DNA from: Diadema setosum
Lineage: Eukaryota; Echinodermata; Echinoidea; Diadematoida; Diadematidae
Assembly (NCBI RefSeq): GCF_964275005.1
Contig: NC_092701.1
Span: 32,755,919-32,819,918 of the forward strand
Length of the DNA stretch: 64,000 nt
Direction: 5' to 3'
Part shown: piece by piece, positions 45,640 to 57,739 of the stretch
Layout: each line of letters begins with the position of its first letter
Numbering within the stretch: position 1 is the stretch's first letter
Translations under genes and position numbers: made by a program
The notes under the pieces: generated by a model
Database searches by the model: none
What the model was told of the DNA's origin: nothing
The model's input: only the letters and a program-made list of their open reading frames with translations

Positions 45640-45860
45640 TGGATATAATCTAGGAATAAGTCTATAAGTTATAATGTCGTCTAGCATTCTGATTTCTCCA
45701 ATGAATGATAAAGAATTGCATAGGGTGATGCTCATTTCAAGATGCATCGGCAAAACTATGGAACAACCTGTCAGACTGTCTATATAATAGTGCAGATTTG
45801 TTGGATATATTTAAGAAAACTTAAAATTTCCTGTTTTAAAAAGATCTACGCTGGTTACGA
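45640..45860 (+). mobile_element. LINE C-terminal remnant
   Basis: One frame reads AKLWNNLSDCLYNSADLLDI then FKKT before stops, the usual LINE C-terminal tail. Short and decayed, with no 3' tail visible. Confidence 0.5.
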
Positions 45861-46228
45861 TGAAAACTTGAACCAACGGACTATCTATAGTTATTATTTT
45901 TTTTGTGGGGGGGGGGGTAGGTTTGAGCGGATATAGACTGCATTTACGATGACATTCCCCAAGATTATACAGATTTGGTTGTATCATTATCATCATTACT
46001 ATACAATCATTGTCATTAATATCATCATGGTATGAAAACAACGATTGCTATTTTTTAACATTTCACAACAGATTCCATGTGTTATGCGTTTTTCTTCATC
46101 TCGAATTAGGAAGCTCCATTCTGTAAAATCGTTCGAGTTGCAGAGTCAGCGATCTGCATTGTACGGTTCTTATGCAGTGCTATAATACATGAACCCATAA
46201 TTCTTTTTTTTTTCTCCGAAATTATAAA

Positions 46229-46283
46229 ACACACACACACACACACACACACACAAAGAGAGAGAGAGAGAGAGAGAGAGAGA
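46229..46283. repeat. (CA)n(GA)n microsatellite
   Basis: ACAC tract followed by AGAG tract. From 46284 to 47530 nothing further was recognised. Confidence 0.9.
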
Positions 46284-47538
46284 AACTGGCAATGCATTGA
46301 TTATCGTTTTGGTTCATAACAATGCAGTAAATTCAAATCTAAGGAGATGGTAAAAATTGAATAGGAATTTAGCAAAATTGCACTCATCTTCGATACGTGC
46401 AATATTGGCCCGATTTTTCCAAGGTTTCTAACAGTTCTGTTCGTTCTTGTTTAAAAAACAGAAGGTCAACTCCATTATGCATGGATTAGATAATGTATGA
46501 TTTGAAAATCTTTCACCAGTGTGGTGCTTCTGAAAGTTTCATTTTTCGCTATTTTTGCACATTTTGCGCAATTCTTGTGTTTGTGAACTATCTGATTTAT
46601 GGATGCTGCTTAACAAAAAAAGTCGGACCCCTGATTACACAATGCTACCAATTTTAGAGTAAAGCCTGCAAAAGTCAGTTATATAGTTTACATCAATTTG
46701 CGGATTAGGTTCATTTGTACATTTGAATAACCAAAATAATTGCATTTTTATCCATCTTTTCTTTTTAGAATAATCGTACTGTAGACATTTTCATTTTGTT
46801 TTGGTTTTGTTTTGTTTTGTTTTTGTTTGTTTTTTCGCACATGCGTTTGCTTCAATATGAATTTGAGACGTAACCACAGATTTACTGATAAAATAATGTA
46901 TCATTTTTAAAACGGAATGAAGTTTTTGAATTTAGCAGTATTTTTTCTTTCTATTTTTGTAGCATTATATTGCCTACACATGAATAAAAAATAAGATATT
47001 AGATATGTCAATTTATTGCGTGATATTGTAAGCAGTTAAGCTAGAAAGGATACGAAGGTGATTAAACACGTCATGATCTGAATTCACTGGATTTGTCAGT
47101 TATTCAACCACAAAAGGTGTTGTTTTCTCTGCCATCACTAATGAATTGATATTGCCAAAGTAACACAAATACGAACTTTATGCCGGTATTTTTATGTTTA
47201 GGTTCCGTACTATTCTCACTTGACCAATCATTATGAAATGGACGTTAACGACGTGTGGATGGTGCCCTTTTATTTTTCATTTCCTCCTGGCTTGGAGTGG
47301 CCAAGACCAACTTCTGCTTACAAAATAATAATAATGATAATAATAATAGATCCTGCATGATCCTGGACATGACATTAGTTCAACGTGAAGTACAAAGCAA
47401 TTCAATAGGTGGAGTGAAATAAAGGTACAGGATGGAAAAAAATTATTGAAGTAGAACAGTGAAATGAGAAAGAAACAAATAATAGCAAAAAAGAAATGAG
47501 TACAACGTCATAGTTGCTGTCATTATGCCATAGTGATA

Positions 47539-47556
47539 ATGATAGTAATAATAATG

Positions 47557-47593
<37 letters not shown>

Positions 47594-47623
47594 TAATAAT
47601 AATGATAATAATAATAATAATAA

Positions 47624-47654
<31 letters not shown>

Positions 47655-47668
47655 AAGAAGAAGAAGAA
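47539..47668. repeat. (ATA)n(AAG)n microsatellite
   Basis: AAT/ATA units to about 47625, then AAG units to 47668. It starts at the 3' end of the SINE to its right and may have grown from that tail. Confidence 0.9.
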
Positions 47669-47817
47669 TGCCTAATTTATTTATACACAACTGGGTCGAG
47701 AGGGACATGGTGGGTAAAACATCTTGTCCAAGGACGTAAGCGCTGGGCGGGATTCGAACTCTGGTCCTCCGATTGGGAGTCGGGAGTCTTATCCACTATG
47801 CCACAGCACCCCCACAT
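47669..47817 (-). mobile_element. tRNA-derived SINE, second family
   Basis: On the minus strand GGTGCTGTGGCATAGTGG (A box TGGCATAGTGG) is followed 35 nt later by GAGTTCGAATCC (B box), then CCTTGGACAAGATGTTTTACC and an AT-rich 3' end. T-stem pairing is poor, so a SINE rather than a tRNA gene. Confidence 0.75.
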
Positions 47818-47829
47818 TACCATTATTCT

Positions 47830-49040
47830 TGTAAAAATGACCAATGTAAACATAAACACGCCATCACTGTTACTTATTCAGTGTATGTTTCATGTCAATT
47901 TATAACTCACACTATCAGCATTAGTTGAAGGTTATTTCAGCCATCGCAGAACAACTTTTCACAATGACCGTTTACAGAGAACGGAGAAATATTCATGACG
48001 TCGTGTAAACCACACTAAAATAATATGAGTAATACGCACTTAAAAATGCCGTCCCCACACCAACTCCTTCAGTGATAGAAAAAAGGGTCCATTAAATTGA
48101 ATTGAATTCATTTTCATTTTTGTTTCTTCAACAGAACAAAACAGCATGTAATAACATTACAAATGATGTTGAGTACACATTGGTTGACTGTATGACGAAA
48201 ATTAGAGGTTATTTAAGAAGTGAAAGCATGCACACTATAGCTTCAAATCAAACTTGTTACATTATCCATGTTCTGAGACATAAAAAAGAAGCTAAGAGGC
48301 TACTAAAAAGCAGTGCTTGTTTACTGTGGACAACTCTTACAGTCGATGCAAAGACGTAGACTTTCTTAATTACATAAGGGAAAGATTATTATAATCTAAT
48401 TGTAATATAATAACAGGACAGACGTGACGGCAAACAGGACAGAAAAACCACATAAACATACAAACACGAAATAAAATGTGCAGCAACATAGCATGTCTCT
48501 AAAATTAATCAGGCTGCTATAGATAAATCAGAATAAGGACGACAAAGAAATTTTCTTGGAATAACTCTTAGACCTAATTCGGCGCAGCTACAAAGCTGCG
48601 CTTATGAAATGAATTATGCATTTCATTATATGAGGATGAGCATTTGAATATGTCACGAACACGAACAACGCACACGCCTGCGACCAAAATGACCCTGCGG
48701 CATCAGCTTTGAAATAATACGCATCTATGATACAATATTTGAAATCAAATATGTATTAATCATCAGAAAGTCTGTAAAGTGTATTTCATCAGAGTTCCTC
48801 GGGGGTAACATGTGTGGGTTCACGATACCTACTGACAATAGTGAATGTCTATTTCTGTGTGCCCTGACCCACATGGTCATATCTCGATCTTCACCTCGTG
48901 TCATTTTGTGGTACATGGACAGTACAGTGTATCCTTCTGTAATGTTTACTCTGGTTTTTGTTTTATGCTTGTATAACGTTTGATATGTATGATCTTTATC
49001 TGTTCCAATAAATGATAATAATAAAAATCTTAATAACAAT
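47830..49040. other. No gene recognised
   Basis: AT-rich. An 85-codon open frame at 48102-48359 has no recognised family; a short (TTGAA)-like patch precedes it. Left unannotated. Confidence 0.5.
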
Positions 49041-49049
49041 TACTTTGTA

Positions 49050-49290
49050 ATTGTTATTATCATTATTACTGTTATGATGATGATGATGATGATGATTATA
49101 ATTGATATTATCATTATGATAATAATAATGATAATAATAATAAATAATAATAATAGCAATTATTATTATTGTTAATAATAATACATAATAATAATTATTA
49201 TTATCATTATTATTATCATTATTATTATTATTATTATTATTATTGTTATTATTATCATCATCATCATCATTGTCATTATTATTATAACTT
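49050..49290. repeat. (ATT)n and (GAT)n microsatellites
   Basis: ATT/ATC units on both strands with a GATGAT block at 49075-49093. Confidence 0.9.
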
Positions 49291-50120
49291 TCATTGCATT
49301 ACAACTAAAAATAATGGCCAAGTAAGAGGAGTAATAATCCTACCTTGGAGGAACAAATATTATCCAGAAGTGATGTGATGGTCACTCACTAACCGCTTAA
49401 GTCCACCTGATAGCATAGAAGCTAGATGAATTTGGTATCAACGTACAAGTACACGTTGGTTTGAGCAGGAGTGCCAAACAGCAGACTCGATCCGACAGCA
49501 AGACACTGGACGAGTGTCTATTCCATCCTTGGGCTGATCTTTCCCGGTGCCCGCTGTTACAAAAATACCTGCAATATTCCAACATTTCACAGAGTGGCAG
49601 GGCCCCACACCACCCCCCCCCCCCCACACACACACACACATACATTGTATGATAGGTGGCGCGCTCAACGTTTGCTCGGAAGAATTTCACACACATACAC
49701 TTACACACAAACACACACACAAAGTACGGCAACAAAATGTGGATCTAACACAAATGCGAGGTTCATCATGTAGGGAAACGAATTCTGTGATTTTTTTTTT
49801 CTTTTTAGCCGAGTTTTAGGCTTATATAGACGTAGATGTTTGCATCTATTTTCTGTTCATATAGTTCCTTTCTACTGTATGTTTGTACGTATGCAAAGAT
49901 TGTAAACACAGGCAAAAGATAAAAAACAAAACCGGCACAAAGTTCATGCTGTCTTCACCAACGGTTTATTTCTGCACACAAATTTTCGAGCGATATGAGG
50001 TAGAATAACAAAAATATGTTATATTTATATATAATGAAAATATGAATATATTATTTACATAATATTTTTGTTATTGTTCTCTCAGTATCAACACCTGAGA
50101 AAGAGCGAGTCACTCGAAAA
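49291..50120. other. No gene recognised
   Basis: Contains a C-run plus (CA)n at 49611-49642. Near 49985 and 50105 there are ATTTTCGAGCGA and TCACTCGAAAATTT parts that pair, suggesting a decayed foldback. Confidence 0.45.
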
Positions 50121-50121
50121 T

Positions 50122-50126
<5 letters not shown>

Positions 50127-50154
<28 letters not shown>

Positions 50155-50222
50155 CTATATTATATTATATTATATTATATTATATTATATTATATTATAT
50201 TATATTATATTATATTATATTA
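50127..50222. repeat. (AT)n then (TATAT)n microsatellite
   Basis: AT tract to 50153, then thirteen or so TTATA units. Confidence 0.9.
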
Positions 50223-50342
50223 TGCATAGCTGTAGGATGGAAAGAGTTGCTTTATTAGAGACTAAAGCTGACAGTCTGTTTCAGCCCAAGCCTTGTCAGC
50301 AACTACACATATTAACTCAATTCTTACACAGTTTGTTGTTAA

Positions 50343-50756
50343 CGGGAGGATCAGTTTAAGTTGAGATGGGGTTTGAGGTTTTCAACGTTTTTTGATGATG
50401 ATCTTTTTTAGATAATGTGAAACTTCTCATGATTATGAAATAGCATATACACAATATAAATCTAAAAGGAATTTAAAGTTCACATGATTGAAATTGGTTT
50501 TGAAATGACTGAGATATCAAACAAAAAACAATCCCAATAAAAGGTGAAACCCACCTTTTATTAGGATCGCTTTGTTTTACTTTGTTTTTTTGATATCTCA
50601 GCCATTTCAAAACCGATCTTTAATCAAATGAACTTTGAATTCTTAGAAACGTATGGATGCACTGCAACATTTCATAAAGTGGTCTCTAAGTATCTTGCCA
50701 AAAAAAAAGTTAAAGGCTGAATCCTCACCTCAACCAATACCATAAAATACCAACCC
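50343..50756. mobile_element. TTAA foldback MITE, family B, copy 3
   Basis: TTAA at 50339-50342 and 50757-50760. Contains TTTTGAAATGACTGAGATATC and its inverted partner, and ends with TCCTCACCTCAACCAATACC as in the other copies. Confidence 0.85.
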
Positions 50757-51009
50757 TTAAAAGTACAGCGTTAGATAGGGATTATAGATTTGGAGCACTC
50801 AAGCAAGCAAAGGTTACTACGCACGTAGCTATTTAACAACACAATAAAGTTGGTAATGACACTGGTACTGGAAGCAGAGGTCGCTTGAGTCTTCACAAGA
50901 TCAGTAAAAGGAACACCCTTATGGTCAACTATACAGCTGCATGGACAACATGGATACCTTAACAAAGGCGCACAAAAACAAGATAATCAAAACTGGTCCT
51001 GAACAAGCC

Positions 51010-53152
51010 AAGGTCTCGTGCAACGGGCCCGATCCCTGACAAATGGAAGGCCAAGAACGTTATGACTTATAATTATGAAGCTAAGATCGCGACCTCTAGC
51101 AAGGAGAAACTTTTCAACATCAACATAGGCAACACACAAAGCAAGTAAAGCCTCACAAAATTAGGGGAAAACGGCACCAAACAGAGCTCAGCAAGTACGT
51201 ATGAGTATAAGTAATAATCTTGACAGAATATTACCTGAAAATCATGGGAACTTCCGGCAATATTTTCACACACCTGTACAAGCAACAATGTTTTTATATC
51301 CAGTAACTGAAAATGAAATCTGTGATATTGCAAAATTGTTTCAGAATGGTAAATCGTCTGGTATCGATGATTTTAAACCTTGGGTTATTAAATCTGTTAT
51401 ATCATTGTTAAGTGAACCACTTTGTTATTATTTTAATATGTCTTTGAGTAAAGGTGTTTTCCCTGACAAATTGAAGATTGGGAAAATAACCCCCGTATTT
51501 AAAAGTGGAGATAAAACTGAAGTAAGTAACTATAGACCTATATCTGTTCTCTCATGTTTTAACAAAATACTTGAAAATTGTATTTACACGAGCTATGAAA
51601 TTCATTGACAAAAATAAAGTATTAAGTAATAGTCAATATGGATTTTGACAAAAATTTTCTACATCTTTGGCCTTAATTGATTTAACGAATAAGACTGTTG
51701 ATGCTTTTGAACATGATATGTACACTTTGGGAGTGTTCATTGACTTATCAAAGGCTTTTGATACTCTTAATCTCGATATTTTGCTTTCTAAGTTACATCA
51801 TTATAGTTTTCGAGGTACTGCCCATAGTTGGTTCTCTAGTTACTTAAAAGATCGTTATCAATGTGCTAAATATAATTCTGTTGTTTCACAGCTCAGTAAA
51901 GTTCAGTGTGGTGTTCCTCAGGGTTCACTACTTGGCCCCCTTCTTTTTATACTATAATCATATAAATGATATAGACACTGTTTCTGATAAGCTTTCTTTT
52001 ATATTATACGCTGATGATACAAATAATTTTTTTCATGTGGTAAAAACTTGGATGTCCCGTGTAATGAAGTTAGTAGTGAACTTAAAAAGGTATGTGTTTG
52101 GTTTCAAGTTAATAGGTTATCTTTGAATAGTAAAAAAAAAAATGTAATTATGTCCTTTTTGATAATAGGACAAAAAGATGATGGTAGAAATTTTAATATT
52201 TATTTAAACAATGATGCAATCCCTAAAGTTGATAAAACAAAGTTTTTAGGTGTATTCATTGACTCCAAGTTATCTTGGAAATTTCATATTGCAGAAGTTG
52301 AGCGAAAAGTGTCTAAAAATATTGGTATAATTCGTAAATTTGCATATTTTTTTTGCCTGTAAACATACAACATATGCTTTATTGCACACTTATTCTACCT
52401 TACCTGACATATGGCAACATTGTTTGGGAAATACATTTGAATCAAATTTGAAGAGATTACAGGTTTATCAAAATCATTTTATTAGATATTTATGTAATTT
52501 TGGAATAACAGACTTTTTTGCTGATATTGTCAAGTTTCTGTGTGTTTCTTCTCTCGGGGCCTGGTGACGAGTTATTCTAGTAACCTGTACATTATAATGG
52601 CACTTTAATACTTGGAATCCACTTTGCATACTCTAGTTGTTGCTGTGTCGGACAGACCTCGTGCGAGCTTTCAGGTTACCAGGAACTACTTTTGTTAAAT
52701 GACATGCATAAGACTTGAATATATCGGTAACGGGGTCTATTCAGGATTCGGTTGCAGTTGGAAACAGTGCATTTCATTCTTTGTCTTGCTTACATCTGTG
52801 CAGAGGTTTCACATTGATAGCACTTATAATATTAAATGTAACGTTTAACTTTGATATATGTAATTTTCTTATGCTGTAACTCGTCACATAATGTATTTTC
52901 ACACTTCTGTTAGAATGCAATATTTCTCTTCGAGGAATATCTCATCTTCATATTGCCATGGGAACTACTATTATATTGTGTGGTTTGTTTGTTTGTTTTT
53001 TTCTTGTGTTTGTGATGTAGTGTGTTTTTGTTAGGCAGCTCACCACAAGCTCTGCTTTTTGAGGTTCTGCCTTCCTTGTACAACTTTATGTATGTGATTT
53101 ACAACATGAAAAGATGGAAAATAAATGTTTACAAACTTGAACTTGACTTGAA
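51010..53152 (+). mobile_element. Degraded LINE with reverse transcriptase
   Basis: Pieces in several frames: NGKSSGIDDFKP and IGKITPVFKSGDKTEVSNYR (51340-51540), FIDLSKAFDTLNLDIL (51740-51785), CGVPQGSLLGPLLF (51908-51950), YADD (52009-52020) and KFLGVFIDSKLSWKFHI (52240-52290). Frame changes fall near 51600, 51655, 51955, 52030 and 52360. The 5' border is approximate: weak similarity starts about 51010. The 3' end has AATAAATG then ACTTGAACTTGACTTGAA. Jockey/CR1-like by motif; not active. Confidence 0.88.
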
Positions 53153-53372
53153 GGATGACGGCACCCCCTACTCACTCACTTTGAGGATCCTGAGACATGC
53201 CCAACGCTATCTAACCCAGAACATACCGGTGCAACCTGTGCCTGTGTGTCTAATCATCAATTATTAAACCAGCAATTTCGAACTCAAGAACAGAACTCAT
53301 TTCAACCTGCAAACACAAGAGAAAGCTTTCTTTGCCAGGGTACGGCCAGAAAGCCCCCTCCCTCATGTGTAA

Positions 53373-53632
53373 GGGTGCTTTTCGTTATTCCGAAGGTTCG
53401 CTATTCCGAAGGGTCGTTAATCCGAAACACGCAAATACCCTAGAGGTTCGTTAATCCGAAAATGAAAAAGGGTTCGTTAATATGAAAATTTGTGACGTTA
53501 TTCCGAAGGTTCGTTATTCTGGAGATTGGTTAATCCGAAAATGAAATTCGGAACAATGAACCTTCGGAATAACGAATCTTAGGAATAAAGAGCCTTCGGA
53601 ATAACGAACCTTCAGAATAACGAGCTGTAACC
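53373..53632. mobile_element. MITE built of TTCGTTATTCCGAAGG repeats, copy 2
   Basis: Flanked by a perfect 8-bp direct repeat ATGTGTAA (53365-53372 and 53633-53640). Ends GGGTGCTTTTCGTTATTCC and GAATAACGAGCTGTAACC correspond, in reverse orientation, to the ends of the 7316-7792 copy. The interior is a short inverted array of the 16-bp unit. Confidence 0.85.
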
Positions 53633-53997
53633 ATGTGTAATACTCCAGACTAAACAAACGAACAAACAAACAAACAAACAAAAACACTACTCCAGCTGTC
53701 ATTATCAATTTTATTGTGTTGTTAGATAGCCACGTGCTTGTATCTTTTTATTGGCCTTGTTTGAGTTCACCAGAGATGTATCCCTGTCATACACTGAACC
53801 TGACGAGAAAAAGAAGTTGATTCTATAGTTGCCGACAAGGTTTCGGCCGAAACAAATTGTCCAGCTAAGTCAGTGATAAAGTAACACTTTCCATCCTACG
53901 TGACTACGTGGGATCCAATGCAGTTCAGTACGTCTGTCAGCCATTAATTGCAGTTCACATTTTGCTTACGTACTACAATACCCACACACATAGATAC

Positions 53998-54008
53998 ACA
54001 CACACACT

Positions 54009-54042
<34 letters not shown>

Positions 54043-54071
54043 AGCATATATATATATATATATATATACAT

Positions 54072-54138
<67 letters not shown>
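53998..54138. repeat. (CA)n(AT)n microsatellite
   Basis: CACACA tract to 54040, then AT tracts running up to the left end of the mariner-like MITE. Confidence 0.9.
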
Positions 54139-54139
<1 letters not shown>

Positions 54140-54141
<2 letters not shown>

Positions 54142-54783
54142 GGGTGTCCCAAAAAAAGCGGAACGGTGGATTTTCAGTACCTTGCGGTCTAAAAGTTATA
54201 TATCTTTTGACATCATTAGAAAGAACATTATCCGCAGAAGACCATGATACCAAGATCATTAAATTTGGTTCAGTACTTTTTATTCTACGCCAATTTCTGA
54301 AAATGCAGTCATTGTCAAATTTCGCCGGATTTTTGCGACTTATGAGATAATAATTTGAGTGCGACACGCGATCCATACGGCGAATATTGTGTAAGCTCGG
54401 TGATCCATGTCAACAAAAGATACAACTTTCACATTATGACGGGCAAGAAAAAAAAACAGTGTGTGTGTGTGTCTGTGTTTGTGTGTGCGTGCGCTCCCAA
54501 TATGAAAGCGTTATCTTTTGTTGACATGGATCAACGAGCTTACACAATTCATCGTTATGGAACGCGTGTCGCACCCAAATCATTATCTCATAAGTCGCAA
54601 AAAATTGAAAATGACTGCATTTACAGAAATTGGCGTAGAATAAAAAGTACTGAACCAAATTCAATGATTTTGGTGTCATGGTCTTCTGCGGAAGATGCTC
54701 TTTCTGATGATGTCAAAAAATATATCACTTTTAGAAAGCAAGGTACTGAAAATTCACCGTTCCGCTTTTTTTGGGACACCCGG
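54140..54783. mobile_element. mariner-like MITE with long inverted repeats
   Basis: Starts CCGGGTGTCCCAAAAAAAGC and ends GCTTTTTTTGGGACACCCGG, flanked by TA at 54138-54139 and 54784-54785. Arms of about 280 bp pair over most of their length (for example ATTTGGTTCAGTACTTTTTATT with its complement). A short GT tract lies near the middle. TA target and end sequence fit the Tc1/mariner superfamily; no transposase. Confidence 0.9.
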
Positions 54784-54906
54784 TATAGAGAGAGAGAGAG
54801 AGAGAGAATGAGTGAAAGATAGATACATAGACAGATATTTGCGTCTGCGCTTGTTCAACGAACAAGGGGAGTGATGAAATTCTGAAGAGTAATAATTATA
54901 TTTTTG

Positions 54907-54960
54907 GTGGAAAAGTGAGCAAAGAAAATGGGATTCCATTTTCTTTGCTCACTTTTCCAC
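54907..54960. repeat. Perfect 25-bp palindrome with 4-nt loop
   Basis: Arms 54907-54931 and 54936-54960 are exact complements around GATT; the left arm starts GTGGAAAAGTGAGCAAAG. AT-rich sequence lies on both sides. No other copy in the window. Confidence 0.9.
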
Positions 54961-55073
54961 TAATAATTTATATTCTTTCTGGTCAGTTTATTCTGTCTTT
55001 ATCAATTATATTTTTGCTGAACACCCGCCACAGATTGGGGATTCAATTAACCCATATAATTTACCGTTATTCC

Positions 55074-55117
<44 letters not shown>
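55074..55117. repeat. (TTG)n microsatellite
   Basis: About 14 TTG units. Confidence 0.9.
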
Positions 55118-55542
55118 TTAATTCCATAAGTACTATCAAGTGGTCTGCCGATTATACACGACCTCCAGTTCTTGTACCTGAAAACTTGGGAGAAACAAGT
55201 TTAATCTTCTCCAGATCCTATCCTCACCCCACCCCACATTTTCAAGACAACTAATACGATTACAAAGACAAAACAAAATAAAACAAAACAAAACAAAACG
55301 CAAACAAAAAAGCAAAACCGCTTCGTATCCCATCCAACACCCTCTCTAGAAACATTGCCTTTATTCAATCCTACGTACACACGTTATGTTGCACGCTTAC
55401 ATACAAATTGCGCTTACCGTTGTATAAGACTCGTGCTAGACACCGACCCGTACATTTTAACGACCACTGTTAATGGGGCGAGAGTATATTGTATGACGCG
55501 ACTTGTTATTTTTTATGTCACGCTTAACTGGCCTGGGCCCTG

Positions 55543-55738
55543 TCTTATAAAACTTGTTATAGAAATCAATCGATCACAAATCTCTTGAAAGCTGCACTCA
55601 ATCGCAACCTGTGATTGATTGATTGCAGTTCTCCGTCTTAATTTCAATCATAATTTTTTTATTAGATGGATTTGCATTCAATCGTATAAACTTGTGATTG
55701 ATTTGAATCAATCACAAGTCTTTATAAGACGGGGCTCA
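55543..55738. mobile_element. Foldback MITE with GGGCCCTGTCTTATAAAACT-type ends
   Basis: Left GGGCCCTGTCTTATAAAACT pairs with right GTCTTTATAAGACGGGGCTC, with an interior of AATCAATCAC and GTGATTGATT repeats on both strands. Same plan as the elements at 13451 and 28486 but a different interior. Confidence 0.75.
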
Positions 55739-55973
55739 GATGTACCCTAGCAACTGCACCAGTATAAATCACTCGTTTAATCATAAAATAGAGACGACTT
55801 AATTCAGTAAATACGTGTATAGTGCAATAGGGAACTCAGAATCGACTAAAAATCATCACACTCTCACTTCAACGTACACCTTCTGCCTTTCCAAGGTGGA
55901 TAGTATGAACCACAAAGGAGGAGTAATTTCCACATCCCGAAATAGACTGCTACTCCCCGTTTCTTGACAGCAC

Positions 55974-56303
55974 TGTTTGTTTCGTTTCCATCTGAGAAGA
56001 TGGCTGGATAGCCCATATTAGCTGCAATAGCTGGTCTTCCATGAGGTCCAGTTGGATGTGAGGCGGGACCATTTCAGTTCTTTGCGAAGAGTGAATGAAG
56101 CGGGATCTTTTACGTGCATGCGTTGTAACGCTCTCACACACGGGACCTCCATTTATGTCCTATATGAAGGACAGAGTGTTTTGCCTCTTACTAGAGGGGT
56201 CGATGTAATTAAACAAAACATTGCTCAGCTAGACTCAGAAATCGAAGCCGGGTCCTTTGGATCGTGAGGCAGACGTGCTACTGACTGAGCTAACTCACTG
56301 CCC
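55974..56303 (-). mobile_element. tRNA-derived SINE, family S, near full length
   Basis: The 5' end on the minus strand is GGGCAGTGAGTTAGCTCAGT (A-box-like TTAGCTCAGTCAGTAG), with a B-box-like GGCTTCGATTTC downstream. The body has CACGTAAAAGATCCCGCTTC and GGTCCCGCCTCACATCCAAC, and it ends in an AAACGAAACAAAC tail. Partial copies are at 33245-33512 (plus) and 57638-57712 (minus). Confidence 0.8.
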
Positions 56304-56309
56304 TCACTA

Positions 56310-57050
56310 TGTTGTTGATATCATCATGATGGATTTTATCTGAACTGTATAATAGGGTGTGCATGGCAAGTCAGGTGAGATGGCAAGTTACAATCCTTAA
56401 TTCGATGACAATGTTCATTAATGGATAGATTCTCAGTCATAAGTGCAAAATATTTTCAGCATCATCGTCGTAGTCGCTGTCGTACCTGTCGCCCTCATCA
56501 TAATAATCATCACATCATCATTATCACAGAGAGTCGAACAACGATTTGATTAAGATTTATGAATGTTTATGCACTATGAATGCGTGAATGAAACATCAAT
56601 GAATATTACTAAGTATACAGATATGACAAATTCAGATATTTGTGCACCTTATAGATTTGCTTCTCACATGCACAAACAGCCGTCATAATTTATATATGAT
56701 TTCATTTTCATATAGTTACATTCCTCTAAATTAATTGATTGAATACTGTAGGTAAGATATGCTTAGGATGTAATGATCTTATCAGTCAGCAGGTCGTTCA
56801 TGAACGGTTTGGCATAAAGTCATCATATCTTATAATCATTATGGGCTTTTTGTCTATCTTTCTTCATCCTGGAATAGATACACACAAAAATACAATTTAT
56901 AATACTTCTTCTTAATTGGAAAAAAAAAATCAACGATGATACAATAATAGTGATGAAAGAATCAATAATAAAAACAACATTAACAGTGATAATGAAGGTA
57001 CAATGATAATTACAAGAAGACAAAAACAATAAAGAAGTGAGATAATGCAT
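56310..57050. other. No gene recognised
   Basis: AT-rich, with short ATC and AAT tracts. Nothing coding recognised. Confidence 0.5.
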
Positions 57051-57059
57051 TCATTATCA

Positions 57060-57076
57060 TTATCAACACACATACA

Positions 57077-57153
<77 letters not shown>
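57060..57153. repeat. (CA)n microsatellite
   Basis: About 45 CA units, followed by a G-run at 57180-57191. Confidence 0.95.
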
Positions 57154-57159
<6 letters not shown>

Positions 57160-57346
57160 GAGAGAGCCATGCGTATCGCGGGGGGGGGGGGTTTACCGAT
57201 CGAACATCCACCCCAACATTGGGAGAATTATAAAAGAAGAACAAAATGAGTCTCACGACTTTTGTTATGACGCATACAAATTATTGTAGGCAGTTTTTAG
57301 TGAGGTGTAGAAGGTATACACATTCCAACCCTGGATGTACAAAGAT

Positions 57347-57428
57347 GAATGAATGAATGAATTAATGAATGAATGAATGAATGAATGAATGATTTGGTTA
57401 ATTCATTCATTCATTCATTCATTCATTA
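57347..57428. repeat. (AATG)n/(CATT)n palindromic microsatellite
   Basis: Repeats of GAATGAATGA are followed by ATTTGGTTA and then the exact complement ATTCATTCATTC, so the whole tract can form a hairpin. Confidence 0.9.
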
Positions 57429-57637
57429 TTTAATGAACATGAGGCAAACGTGATTCATTAAAGGATCAGCTCATTTGAAGTAAAATCTTCTAAAAAAACT
57501 GTCAATTGTCATTTCATCAATGAATTTAATCAAATTATAATGGTGCTGTCAGAAAGTTCAAGTAATCAGGCATATATCACGTTTGTTTGTTTGCTTGTTT
57601 GTTTGTCTGTTGGTTGGTTTACATTTGTTGCGGGTTT

Positions 57638-57712
57638 TTTTCCATCTGAGAAGATGACTGGATAGCCCGTATTCAACTGCCTAGTTGGTCTTTCATGGGA
57701 CTAGTGGTATGT
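57638..57712 (-). mobile_element. SINE family S, 3' fragment
   Basis: TTCCATCTGAGAAGATGACTGGATAGCCCGTATT and following bases match the 3' part of the 55974-56303 SINE (quoted in part). Preceded by a (GTTT)n tail on the plus strand. Confidence 0.7.
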
Positions 57713-57739
57713 CATTGTCCAGTTACGTGTATCATATCC

